DNA of 64,000 nucleotides, from contig CAJUCT010000002.1 in assembly GCA_910585015.1 (NCBI GenBank), positions 152,988-216,987 on the forward strand, written 5' to 3'. This document shows, one piece after another, positions 1 through 7,113 of the stretch. The DNA comes from an uncultured Acetatifactor sp. (GTDB lineage Bacteria > Bacillota > Clostridia > Lachnospirales > Lachnospiraceae). Below the pieces are notes generated by a model, which saw nothing but the letters and a program-made list of their open reading frames with translations, was not told the origin of the DNA and ran no database searches. Positions within the stretch are counted from its first letter, which is position 1. Each line of letters opens with the position of its first letter. Made by a program: the position numbers and the translations under genes.

Positions 1-2
1 AT

Positions 3-581
3 GGAAAAAACAAGAATCTGGACATCCGCAACGGTCTGGTGATGATGGTTACGGTTTTGCTTTTCACTCTGATGGGAAGCTGGGCGGCCAGCAGGGTTCC
101 GAACACTACCATGGGCAGTTTTTCCGTTTTTATGACCCTGCTGCTGGGAATTAAGTTTATCGTAAAGCCGGTTATGACCACCAAGGAATCCATGAACAGG
201 GTCAGCGGGAGAAAGCGGATCATACAGTCGGTTATCAGTGGAATTGTGGTCGGATTTATCTGCGGTTTCATCGGGGCCGGCGGCGGTATGATGATGCTTC
301 TGATCCTGACCAGCGTTCTGGGATATGAATTGAAAACGGCAGTCGGAACCAGCGTGTTTATTATGACTTTTACTGCACTGACCGGATCAGTCAGCCACTT
401 TGCCATTGGTGGTATGCCGGATCTGTGGTGCCTGTTTTTCTGTGTGGCCTCCACACTGCTGTGGGCCAGAATCGCCGCCAAATTTGCCAACAAGGCCAGC
501 GCCGTCACCCTGAACAGGGCCACGGGCGTGGTTCTGGCAGTGCTGGGAGTAGCGATCCTAACCGTGAATTTTATCAAGTGA
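3..581 (+). CDS. TauE/SafE-family sulfite/sulfonate exporter-like membrane protein, 5' end cut by window
   Basis: The frame is open from the first bases of the window, so the true start lies upstream and the ATG at 39 is internal. About 192 codons are visible. The protein is almost entirely hydrophobic, with several membrane helices and the glycine-rich GFIGAGGGMM stretch that recurs in the TauE/SafE (DUF81) family. That family comprises membrane permeases of roughly 250-300 residues proposed to export sulfite, sulfoacetate or related anions. The visible part would therefore be the C-terminal two thirds. The substrate cannot be read from sequence. No terminator is obvious before the convergent gene that ends at 627. 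Confidence 0.8.
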   Translation, partial: GKNKNLDIRNGLVMMVTVLLFTLMGSWAASRVPNTTMGSFSVFMTLLLGIKFIVKPVMTTKESMNRVSGRKRIIQSVISGIVVGFICGFIGAGGGMMMLLILTSVLGYELKTAVGTSVFIMTFTALTGSVSHFAIGGMPDLWCLFFCVASTLLWARIAAKFANKASAVTLNRATGVVLAVLGVAILTVNFIK

Positions 582-626
582 GTTGCGGTTCCGCATAGAG
601 ATAGGGACAAAGGTACAAAAGATGGA

Positions 627-956
627 TTATTCAACTATAGTAGCTAAATCACAACGGATATATCCTGTCTTGTCTCCAATCGGAATCTGATACCATTCAT
701 ATCCGTGGGCGTCATTTACTGTGTCTAAAAGTAAAAATGTTTCTCCCTGCAGCGCGTTTCCTATTATATCAGAAGAACTGTCAGGAGCAGATTGTATTTT
801 TACGATTTCACCAAAAATTTGAATAAATATTTCATTTTTCTCTACACGGGAGCTGATTAACAATATAGCGGCGATAATCGCATATGTGCCGATTATACAT
901 GCCGCTATTAATACGAGCTTACCTTTGCTGTGTTTTGTTTTTTTGCTATCATCCAT
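627..956 (-). CDS. Small membrane-anchored SH3-like protein
   Basis: This 109-residue protein has a lysine-rich cytoplasmic start, one hydrophobic helix at about residues 13-35 (LVLIAACIIGTYAIIAAILL) and an extracytoplasmic domain of about 65 residues. That domain resembles a bacterial SH3 fold, with a G-x-T-F-x-L-L strand, an EWYQI strand and a closing GYI element. Such domains often bind peptidoglycan or peptides. It is a single gene, divergent from the MerR-type promoter at 1067. Base composition is clearly more AT-rich than the neighbours, which may reflect acquisition. Function is unknown. Confidence 0.6.
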   Translation of the reverse strand: MDDSKKTKHSKGKLVLIAACIIGTYAIIAAILLISSRVEKNEIFIQIFGEIVKIQSAPDSSSDIIGNALQGETFLLLDTVNDAHGYEWYQIPIGDKTGYIRCDLATIVE

Positions 957-1066
957 AAATATTTATTAGCCTCTCATATAGTATATTGGTTACTTCTTTC
1001 CATGCATTGTACCACAATATTTATGTGAAATTTACCGAGAACGTATGTTTATATCCAAAAAACATC

Positions 1067-1097
1067 TTGACTTGAAGTAGGCTTTAAGTTATATACT
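1067..1097 (+). promoter_or_regulatory. MerR-family type promoter (19-bp spacer with dyad)
   Basis: A TTGACT -35 (1067-1072) and a TATACT -10 (1092-1097) are separated by 19 bp, longer than the usual 17. The spacer carries a dyad, ACTTGAAG-TAGG-CTTTAAGT (1070-1089). A long spacer holding a dyad is the hallmark of promoters activated by MerR-family regulators, and this dyad resembles AdhR-type operators. No merR gene is visible nearby. The next gene downstream is the DUF362 gene, with the family B element in between. Confidence 0.6.
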
Positions 1098-1160
1098 ATG
1101 CTTAAAGCTATTTTATTAACTTTAGCGGTATCTGTCAAGAATTGGTATTTTTGCACAATT

Positions 1161-1300
1161 AGGTGATTGCGAAACGTTCTCCGCAAGTGACGTGGCTGGT
1201 CAATATATACAAAAACGGGCTCCGATGCAGTGGCCAGTCGCCCTTATTTTGTATATATTGCCCATCCACTGTTCCCGGAAAGGGAGTTTCGCAATTGCCT
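1161..1300. repeat. Family B fold-back element (MITE-like), full copy
   Basis: This 140-bp segment has imperfect terminal inverted repeats, AGGTGATTGCGAAAC at 1161-1175 and GTTTCGCAATTGCCT at 1286-1300. Inside lies a perfect 14-bp inverted repeat, CAATATATACAAAA at 1201-1214 against TTTTGTATATATTG at 1247-1260. The 11-bp direct repeats TTTTGCACAAT at 1149-1159 and 1302-1312 flank it like a target-site duplication. There is no convincing ORF. The left 39 bp recur at 14701. It separates the MerR-type promoter from the DUF362 start codon. Confidence 0.65.
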
Positions 1301-1330
1301 ATTTTGCACAATCAATGAGAGGAGAAGGGT

Positions 1331-2212
1331 ATGGAAAAGGCAAAAGTTTATTTCACCAGGGAGATCACGCCGGAGGCTGTGATCAGAGTGTATGAACTGC
1401 TGGGAAAGGAACTGCCGGGCAAGGTGGCGGTGAAAGTACACTCCGGCGAGAAGGGCAACCAGAACTATCTGCGGCCCCAGTTTATGCGGCCTATGGTGGA
1501 GGCGGTAAAGGGAACTGTGGTGGAATGCAACACTGCCTATGACGGGGCAAGAAATTCCACGGAGAAACACAAGATGCTGATGGCGGAGCATGGGTGGAGC
1601 AGATATTTCCAGGTGGATCTGCTGGACGGAGAGGGCCCGGATCTGGTGTTGTCCATTTCCGGGGGCAAGGTGCTGAAAGAGAATTATGTGGGAAAAAACA
1701 TGGCGAACTATGATTCCATGCTGGTGTTGTCTCACTTTAAGGGGCATCCCATGGGCGGCTATGGCGGAGCCTTAAAGCAGCTCTCCATCGGCTGCGCCTC
1801 CAGCGCCGGGAAATGTCTGATACACTCCGGCGGCGCCACCGACGATCAGAACATTGTGTGGAGCCATGTGGCGGAGCAGGATGCGTTCTGTGAGGCCATG
1901 GCGGAAGCCGCCGGCAGCGTTGTGGAGTATTTTAAGGGAAACACGGCTTATGTCAATATGATGTGCAATCTGTCCGTGGACTGCGACTGCTGTGCCATAG
2001 CGGAGGATCCCTGTATGAAAGATATCGGCATCCTGTCCTCCCTTGACCCGGTGGCGCTGGATCAGGCGTGTATGGATCTGATCTACCAGTCCAAAGATCC
2101 GGGCCGGGAACATTTTCTTAAGAGGGTGGAGTCCAGGCACGGCACTCACACCATAGACGCGGCTGCGCAGCTGGGATATGGGACGAAAGAGTATGAACTG
2201 ATCTGCGTGTAA
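1331..2212 (+). CDS. DUF362 domain-containing protein
   Basis: The product is 293 residues long and starts at an ATG behind a GAGAGGAGAAGGG ribosome binding site. The sequence matches the DUF362 family over its whole length, including AVKVHSGEKGN, the SHFKGHPMGGYGGALKQLS block and a cysteine cluster near residues 213-227 (CNLSVDCDCC...DPC) that could bind a metal or iron-sulfur cluster. DUF362 proteins are often fused or linked to 4Fe-4S ferredoxin domains, but no classical CxxCxxCxxxC ferredoxin is present here. The biochemical role is unknown. The nearest upstream promoter is the MerR-type one at 1067. Confidence 0.8.
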   Translation: MEKAKVYFTREITPEAVIRVYELLGKELPGKVAVKVHSGEKGNQNYLRPQFMRPMVEAVKGTVVECNTAYDGARNSTEKHKMLMAEHGWSRYFQVDLLDGEGPDLVLSISGGKVLKENYVGKNMANYDSMLVLSHFKGHPMGGYGGALKQLSIGCASSAGKCLIHSGGATDDQNIVWSHVAEQDAFCEAMAEAAGSVVEYFKGNTAYVNMMCNLSVDCDCCAIAEDPCMKDIGILSSLDPVALDQACMDLIYQSKDPGREHFLKRVESRHGTHTIDAAAQLGYGTKEYELICV

Positions 2213-2225
2213 AACCGCAGTCAGG

Positions 2226-2290
2226 TTTGGATGTGTACATCCAAATACTGATTGCCCCAGTATCGTAGGCCAGTCTGTAATATGCAGGAG
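2226..2290 (+). repeat. Family A two-hairpin intergenic repeat, degenerate copy
   Basis: A perfect 8-bp hairpin, TTTGGATG-TGTA-CATCCAAA (2226-2245), is followed by ACTGATTG and an imperfect TATCGTAGGC/GTCTGTAATA stem, ending in ATGCAGGAG. The same order occurs in the better copies at 6422 and 32955. It lies between the DUF362 gene and the lipoprotein gene but ends about 70 bp before the next start codon. Confidence 0.5.
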
Positions 2291-2359
2291 CAAGCAAAGC
2301 TTGAAATTCTAGTGGAAATCAAATACAATAGAAATTAGTATTTATCAGGGCAGCAGAAG

Positions 2360-3393
2360 ATGGAAAAAATGGAACAGAAAAGATGGTTGGCGGGGATTGA
2401 CACTGGAAACAGGGCATTTTGGAGGTACGAAGGGAAGACATGGAGCATATTCTCCCTGTTTCTGTTTTTGGCCCTGCCTTTGTACCTGTCCGGCTGTGGC
2501 AGGACAGAGGAGGATATAGCGGCGGAAGAAGTCTCTTCCTTGCAGCAGGAAATCCCGGTTGACTTTCCTTTTTATGAATCGGAGAATTTTACCCTTACCT
2601 TAGTGTCGCCCGGGGATGCTGCCGGGGAGTATGCGCTGATGCTCTATAGGGAAATCCCACAGTTTATGCATGGCTGTATGAGAAGAGCGCAGAGGGAGAC
2701 AATGCCCGGGAGGACGGAAGTTCATGGCACACAGCAGAGTATGAAAATCGTCAGGCGTTTCTGGAAAGCTGCGGTTATACCGGGGAGGAACCCACCTACC
2801 AGTATTACGATATGTTCCGGGAGCTTCAATTGGAACTATATCTGGACGAGGAGACGCAGCAATGCTATGGAATTGCCTATTGGAACCGTGTAAACTGTGA
2901 TCGGGAGAACGTGCCGAAGCTGTTCGGATTCACCATATGCGATATAGGAGAAAGGCAGTGGGAGGAAGACTTTGCGTTTTTCTGGCTGTGCGTGGAAACA
3001 GCCAGAGGAAATGCGGAGGGAGAAGATCAGGATAGTATCATAGAATACACGAAAAATGGAAAGCCGGATTATTATCTACATCAGGGACTCATGGAGGACT
3101 GCGGGGTAGAATATATGGGCAATCTGGTGGAAATCGACTTTATATACCGGGAGGATGACACGCTGTTTGCGCGAAATTATCATCACGATGCCCGTACTTA
3201 TACTTCCACGCTCTGCTCCCTGAACAGCCATTTTGATACGAAAGAGCGGCTTGTGTACGAGACGGGCTATTTGACGCATGGCTCCTGTGAGTTTTATTAT
3301 TTTTATGAGGGCGATGGGGAGATGCCCGCTTACGGTTTGTTTCTGGACTATAACGGGGGATATGTGATTCCTGAGATGGTGCGGTTTTGGTGA
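2360..3393 (+). pseudogene. Lipoprotein gene of unknown function, frameshifted
   Basis: The first 97 or so codons are in one frame and include a signal sequence ending in a lipobox (YLSGC), so the product would be a membrane-anchored lipoprotein. From about 2650 coding continues in the next frame (GNPTVYAWLYEKSAEGDNA...) without a stop to 3393. The shift falls at AGGGAAATCCC, and adding one G to the GGG run would restore a single ORF of about 345 residues. No domain was recognised. The second half is rich in aromatic and acidic residues, as in secreted proteins. Either a real pseudogene or an assembly error in a G run is possible. Confidence 0.6.
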
Positions 3394-3404
3394 AGGATGA
3401 GAGT

Positions 3405-4313
3405 ATGGGCAAAATATATAAGCTGAGTAATCCCAAAGATGCGGCAGATTTGTTTGCGGGCTGGCAGGAGACTTTGATTGATTCCTGCCTGCAGGGTGTC
3501 ATGGGGGAGATATATGCCGCGTCTTCCCGCTCTGCCATGGCTATGCTGGGTGATTTCTGTTTTCTGGCAGGGGAACCGGACGCAGAGCTGGTGGCTTATA
3601 AGCCGGAGGAATGTGACAAGGATTTTATGATTATGGTTCCACAGGATTCTTCCAGGAGAGAGCCCATGGGAAATAGGATTTTGCCGGATCCTCCTCAGAA
3701 GCTATCCTGGGAGAAACTGATCCGGCAGATCTATGGGGATAAGGCGCGTCAGGTAACCCGCTATGCCATCAAGAAAGAGGAACATATTTGGGATTTGGAC
3801 AGACTGCGGGAGGCGCTGGCCGGTCTGCCCCCGGAATACACGCTGCGTCTGATTGACAAAGAGCTTTATAGGAAGTGTATGGAAAATGACTGGAGCCGGG
3901 ATCTGGTTGCCCAGTACAGAGATTATGAACAATATCGGAAGCTGGGACTCGGCGCGGCAATCCTGCAGGGGCAGGAGATCGTTGCCGGGGCCTCCTCCTA
4001 TTCCAGCTATGAGGGCGGGATTGAGATTGAAATTGACACCAGGAAGGATCACCGCAGAAAAGGGCTGGCCTATATCTGCGGCGCCAGGCTGATCCTGGAA
4101 TGCTGCTCCCGCGGCCTCTATCCCAGCTGGGATGCCCAGAATCTGCAATCGGTGGCGCTGGCGGAGAAGCTGGGGTATCATTTTGACCATGCCTACACGG
4201 CCTATGAGATATGGGGGTATGGTTCCGGATGCCAACGGACTGGGAAAGCCGGATATTTGGATGGGAAAAAGTCTGGTGAGGTAGATAAATATGAAAAAGG
4301 TACAATTTTATGA
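3405..4313 (+). CDS. GNAT family N-acetyltransferase
   Basis: The ATG at 3405 is preferred because AAGGATGAGAGT lies just upstream; a TTG at 3387 is the alternative. The 302-residue product resembles the long GNAT proteins that have an uncharacterised N-terminal domain and a C-terminal acetyl-CoA-binding fold. Around residues 205-222 DTRKDHRRKGLAYICGARLI forms the acetyl-CoA loop (R-R-K-G-L-A), followed by SWDAQNLQSVALAEKLGY, the usual helix-strand close of the fold. The acceptor substrate is unknown. The 3' end overlaps the NUDIX gene by 23 bp, which suggests translational coupling. Confidence 0.8.
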   Translation: MGKIYKLSNPKDAADLFAGWQETLIDSCLQGVMGEIYAASSRSAMAMLGDFCFLAGEPDAELVAYKPEECDKDFMIMVPQDSSRREPMGNRILPDPPQKLSWEKLIRQIYGDKARQVTRYAIKKEEHIWDLDRLREALAGLPPEYTLRLIDKELYRKCMENDWSRDLVAQYRDYEQYRKLGLGAAILQGQEIVAGASSYSSYEGGIEIEIDTRKDHRRKGLAYICGARLILECCSRGLYPSWDAQNLQSVALAEKLGYHFDHAYTAYEIWGYGSGCQRTGKAGYLDGKKSGEVDKYEKGTIL

Positions 4314-4731
4314 CAAAGTGGAAGATAGTCTGCTGCGTTTTGCGGTGATCATAGCCAGATCCGGGGACAAATGGGTGTTTTGCAAGCACCGGGAGCGGGA
4401 TACCTACGAGGTGCCCGGCGGGCACCGGGAGCCGGGGGAGAATATCGACGACACCGCAAGGCGGGAACTGTATGAGGAGACGGGGGCCGTCAGCTATACA
4501 TTGCAGCCCATATGCGTTTACTCCGTCACGGCTCCCGACAATTTTGACGGGCAGGAGAGCTTTGGAATGCTGTATTATGCTCAGATCGAAACCTTTGAAC
4601 CGGAACTGCACAGTGAGATCGAGAAAATTCTGCTGACGCAGGAGCTGCCCCAGCGGTGGACTTACCCGGAGATACAGCCCAAGCTTCTGGAGGAGGCGAA
4701 AAGGCGGGGGATTCTGAAAACGTGGGAATAA
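4291..4731 (+). CDS. NUDIX hydrolase
   Basis: The 146-residue protein contains a full NUDIX box at about residues 49-71, with a GG-H-R-E-P-G-E start and an RELYEETGA end. The glutamates of REL-x-EE coordinate the divalent metal needed to split nucleoside diphosphates linked to another moiety. Substrate preference cannot be read from sequence. The start codon lies inside the end of the acetyltransferase gene behind a GGTGAGGTAG ribosome binding site, so the two genes probably form one transcript. The length is normal for a single-domain NUDIX enzyme. Confidence 0.88.
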   Translation: MKKVQFYDKVEDSLLRFAVIIARSGDKWVFCKHRERDTYEVPGGHREPGENIDDTARRELYEETGAVSYTLQPICVYSVTAPDNFDGQESFGMLYYAQIETFEPELHSEIEKILLTQELPQRWTYPEIQPKLLEEAKRRGILKTWE

Positions 4732-4782
4732 TCAAGACAATAATGCAGGTAAAACCTGTAAGCTGCATGGAGAGGGAAGGCT

Positions 4783-6357
4783 ATGGGAATATATCTGAAT
4801 CCGGACAACAAAGGCTTTTGGCAGGCAATCCGCTCTAAAATATATGTGGATAAGTCGAATTTGATCGCATGTACCAATGAACTTATCAACACAGAGGAAA
4901 AATATATCTGTGTCAGCAGGCCAAGGCGTTTCGGAAAATCCATGGCGCTTAAGATGCTGGCAGCCTATTACAGCTGCGGCTGTGATTCGGCAGATTTGTT
5001 TAAAGGGCTTAAGATCGAGCAGGATGAGACATTTCGAGAGCATCTGAATCAATATGATGTGATTTTTCTGAATATGCAGCAATTTCTAATCCGGGCAAAA
5101 AATCAGGATGTGACAGAATATCTGGAGCAGGCTGTCATGGAAGAGATTAGGGAAATCTATGGAGATTTACTCCCCCAGCGCACAATGGTTCTGGCCCAGG
5201 CCCTTGAAAGGATATATGTCAAAACAGATAAGCAGTTTATTTTTCTGATTGACGAGTGGGACTGCGTGATGCGCGAGCGACAGGAATCGGAGGGCATCCA
5301 GAGACATTACCTTGATTTTTTGAGAAGTCTTCTAAAGGATCAATCCTTTGTGGCGCTTTCCTATATGACAGGTATTCTTCCCGTCAAAAAATATGGGCAG
5401 CATTCTGCGCTGAATATGTTCTGGGAATATTCCATGACGGATCAGTTTGCTCTTGAGGAGTATACCGGTTTTACGGAAGAGGAGGTAAAAGAGTTATGCG
5501 GGCAGTATGACATGGACAGCGCCGAAATCAGCAACTGGTACGACGGTTACAGGTTCAGGCAGTTTCAGCATATCTACAATCCCTGGTCTGTGGTGGCGGC
5601 AATGAAAAACCATGTTCTGTCAAACTATTGGACATCCACGGAGACCTATGAAGCACTGAAAATTTATATGGATATGGATTTTGACGGTCTTCGCTCGGAC
5701 ATTGTGCAGATGCTGGGCGGTGGGCGTGTCAGGGTCAATACATTTAGTTTTCAGAATGATATGAGTACCTTTAAGACAAAAGACGATGTATTGACATTGC
5801 TGATCCACCTGGGATATCTTGCGTATGACTCCGAAAAAAGAGAGGTATATATTCCCAACAAGGAGATTATTGGGGAATTTGAAAATGCTATGAGTGTGGG
5901 TGGGTGGCCGGAGATTATCCGCATTTTGAAAGCATCGGAGAAGCTTCTGGAGGCTACATTAAGCGGTGATGAAAAAAGTGTTGAGGAGGGACTTGACCTG
6001 GCCCATAGGGAGGCTTTGTCCATACTCATGTATAACGATGAGAACTCCCTCAGCTGTGCCATTGGCCTGGCATATTACAGTGCGAGGAAAGATTATAGGC
6101 TGATTAGAGAGTTTCCCACTGGGCGCGGCTTTGCGGATGTAGTATTTCTGCCGCTGCCCTCTGTGGGCAAGCCGGCTCTGGTGGTGGAACTGAAATATGA
6201 TAAGTCAGCCTCGGCGGCCACACAGCAGATTAAGGACAGAAAATATATCCAGGCGCTGGAAAGCTTTACAGGGGAAATCCTGCTTGTGGGGATAAACTAT
6301 GACAGGGAGAACAAAAACAAACCTCACAGCTGTGTGATAGAAAAAGTTTGGAAGTAA
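4783..6357 (+). CDS. AAA-ATPase-like protein with C-terminal PD-(D/E)XK nuclease-like domain
   Basis: The 524-residue product begins MGIYLNPDNKGFWQA and carries a degenerate P-loop, SRPRRFGKS, at about residues 43-51 and a Walker B-like FLIDEWD at about 150-157. This is the standard pattern of the AAA-ATPase_like family. The last 80 residues hold a PD-(D/E)XK-like core: D in GFADVVFLP and E-x-K in VVELKYDKS. This family is widespread and often multi-copy in gut Bacteroidota and Clostridia, and no defined function is known to me. The stop codon falls inside the first hairpin of a family A repeat. Confidence 0.85.
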   Translation: MGIYLNPDNKGFWQAIRSKIYVDKSNLIACTNELINTEEKYICVSRPRRFGKSMALKMLAAYYSCGCDSADLFKGLKIEQDETFREHLNQYDVIFLNMQQFLIRAKNQDVTEYLEQAVMEEIREIYGDLLPQRTMVLAQALERIYVKTDKQFIFLIDEWDCVMRERQESEGIQRHYLDFLRSLLKDQSFVALSYMTGILPVKKYGQHSALNMFWEYSMTDQFALEEYTGFTEEEVKELCGQYDMDSAEISNWYDGYRFRQFQHIYNPWSVVAAMKNHVLSNYWTSTETYEALKIYMDMDFDGLRSDIVQMLGGGRVRVNTFSFQNDMSTFKTKDDVLTLLIHLGYLAYDSEKREVYIPNKEIIGEFENAMSVGGWPEIIRILKASEKLLEATLSGDEKSVEEGLDLAHREALSILMYNDENSLSCAIGLAYYSARKDYRLIREFPTGRGFADVVFLPLPSVGKPALVVELKYDKSASAATQQIKDRKYIQALESFTGEILLVGINYDRENKNKPHSCVIEKVWK

Positions 6358-6412
6358 ACTTCCAAATACGCATTAACGCAATAACACGGGCACAGCCCGC
6401 GTTATGCAGGGA
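6347..6412 (+). repeat. Family A two-hairpin repeat, copy overlapping a stop codon
   Basis: Hairpin 1 is TTTGGAAGT-AA-ACTTCCAAA (6347-6366) and contains the TAA of the AAA-ATPase gene. Hairpin 2 is ATAACACGGGC-ACA-GCCCGCGTTAT (6381-6405, one mismatch). The tail ATGCAGGGAAGAGG leads directly into a second tandem copy. Confidence 0.75.
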
Positions 6413-6421
6413 AGAGGAAAG

Positions 6422-6491
6422 TTTGGAAGTAAACTTCCAAATACGCATTAACGCAGTATCGCAGGCTCGGCCTGCGATATGCGGAAAGAGG
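6422..6491 (+). repeat. Family A two-hairpin repeat supplying the RBS of the glycosylase gene
   Basis: Hairpin 1 is TTTGGAAGT-AA-ACTTCCAAA (6422-6441). Hairpin 2 is a perfect 10-bp stem, TATCGCAGGC-TCG-GCCTGCGATA (6457-6479). The tail TGCGGAAAGAGG provides the Shine-Dalgarno sequence 5 nt before the ATG at 6497. This is the best-preserved copy in the window. Confidence 0.8.
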
Positions 6492-6496
6492 ACAAT

Positions 6497-7003
6497 ATGG
6501 CAGAGTACGAACGGGTGACGCAGCCCTTTGCGCCGGTGTATGACGGGGATTCCCGCATACTGATATTGGGCAGTCTGCCCTCCGTGAAATCCCGGGAGCA
6601 GGGCTTTTATTACGGACATGCCAGGAACCGGTTCTGGCCCATGCTGGCGGCGGTGTACCGGGAGCCGGTTCCCCAAACTATTCCTGACAAAAAGGCTTTG
6701 CTGCTTCGCCATGGCCTGGCGGTATATGATGTGATCGAGAGTTGTGAGATCTGCGGCTCCAGTGACAGCAGCATCCGCAATGTGAAAGCGGCAGATATCC
6801 GGGCTATTATGGAGGCATCCCGGATCGAAAGAATATTGGTCAATGGCAGGACTGCGGCAAAATATTTTAAAGCCTGCCAGCCTGCTGCCTATCAGCAGTT
6901 ATTGACAGAACTGCCCTCCACCAGCCCCGCCAACGCCGCTTTTTCTCTGGAAAAGCTGGTGCGGATCTGGGGGGTACATCTGCAGTCAAATACCCCGCTG
7001 TAA
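6497..7003 (+). CDS. DNA-deoxyinosine (hypoxanthine) glycosylase, uracil-DNA glycosylase superfamily
   Basis: The ATG at 6497 is chosen because GGAAAGAGG (6483-6491) sits 5 nt upstream; an ATG at 6479 lies inside the repeat hairpin. The 168-residue product shows the ILGSLPS motif near residue 22, followed by EQGFYYGHARNRFWPML. The C-terminal motif is STSPANA, near residue 142. This combination fits the small hypoxanthine-DNA glycosylase branch of the UDG superfamily, which removes deaminated bases in base excision repair. Exact base specificity is inferred from family resemblance only. The gene is convergent with the radical SAM gene. Confidence 0.82.
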   Translation: MAEYERVTQPFAPVYDGDSRILILGSLPSVKSREQGFYYGHARNRFWPMLAAVYREPVPQTIPDKKALLLRHGLAVYDVIESCEICGSSDSSIRNVKAADIRAIMEASRIERILVNGRTAAKYFKACQPAAYQQLLTELPSTSPANAAFSLEKLVRIWGVHLQSNTPL

Positions 7004-7049
7004 GCAATGGGGTATCAAGCTCGCGGCGCTGCAGAGCAGCGGGGTATTT
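6988..7049. terminator. 13-bp inverted repeat at the convergent gene ends
   Basis: AAATACCCCGCTG (6988-7000, including the end of the glycosylase gene) is perfectly complementary to CAGCGGGGTATTT (7037-7049), with a 36-nt loop. It lies between two convergent genes and could act as a terminator or an mRNA 3' structure, although no long T run follows. Confidence 0.4.
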
Positions 7050-7113
7050 GATCCTCACGGCATTCGCAAGTCAACTATGTTGGCTTTATGCTCGTGCATG
7101 CGCGGCGCTTGGT

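Noticed and set aside
1192..1395. ORFs across 1192-1395 (plus) and 1244-1747 (minus).
   Set aside because: They lie over the fold-back repeat and antisense to the DUF362 gene, and their sequences have no protein-like features.
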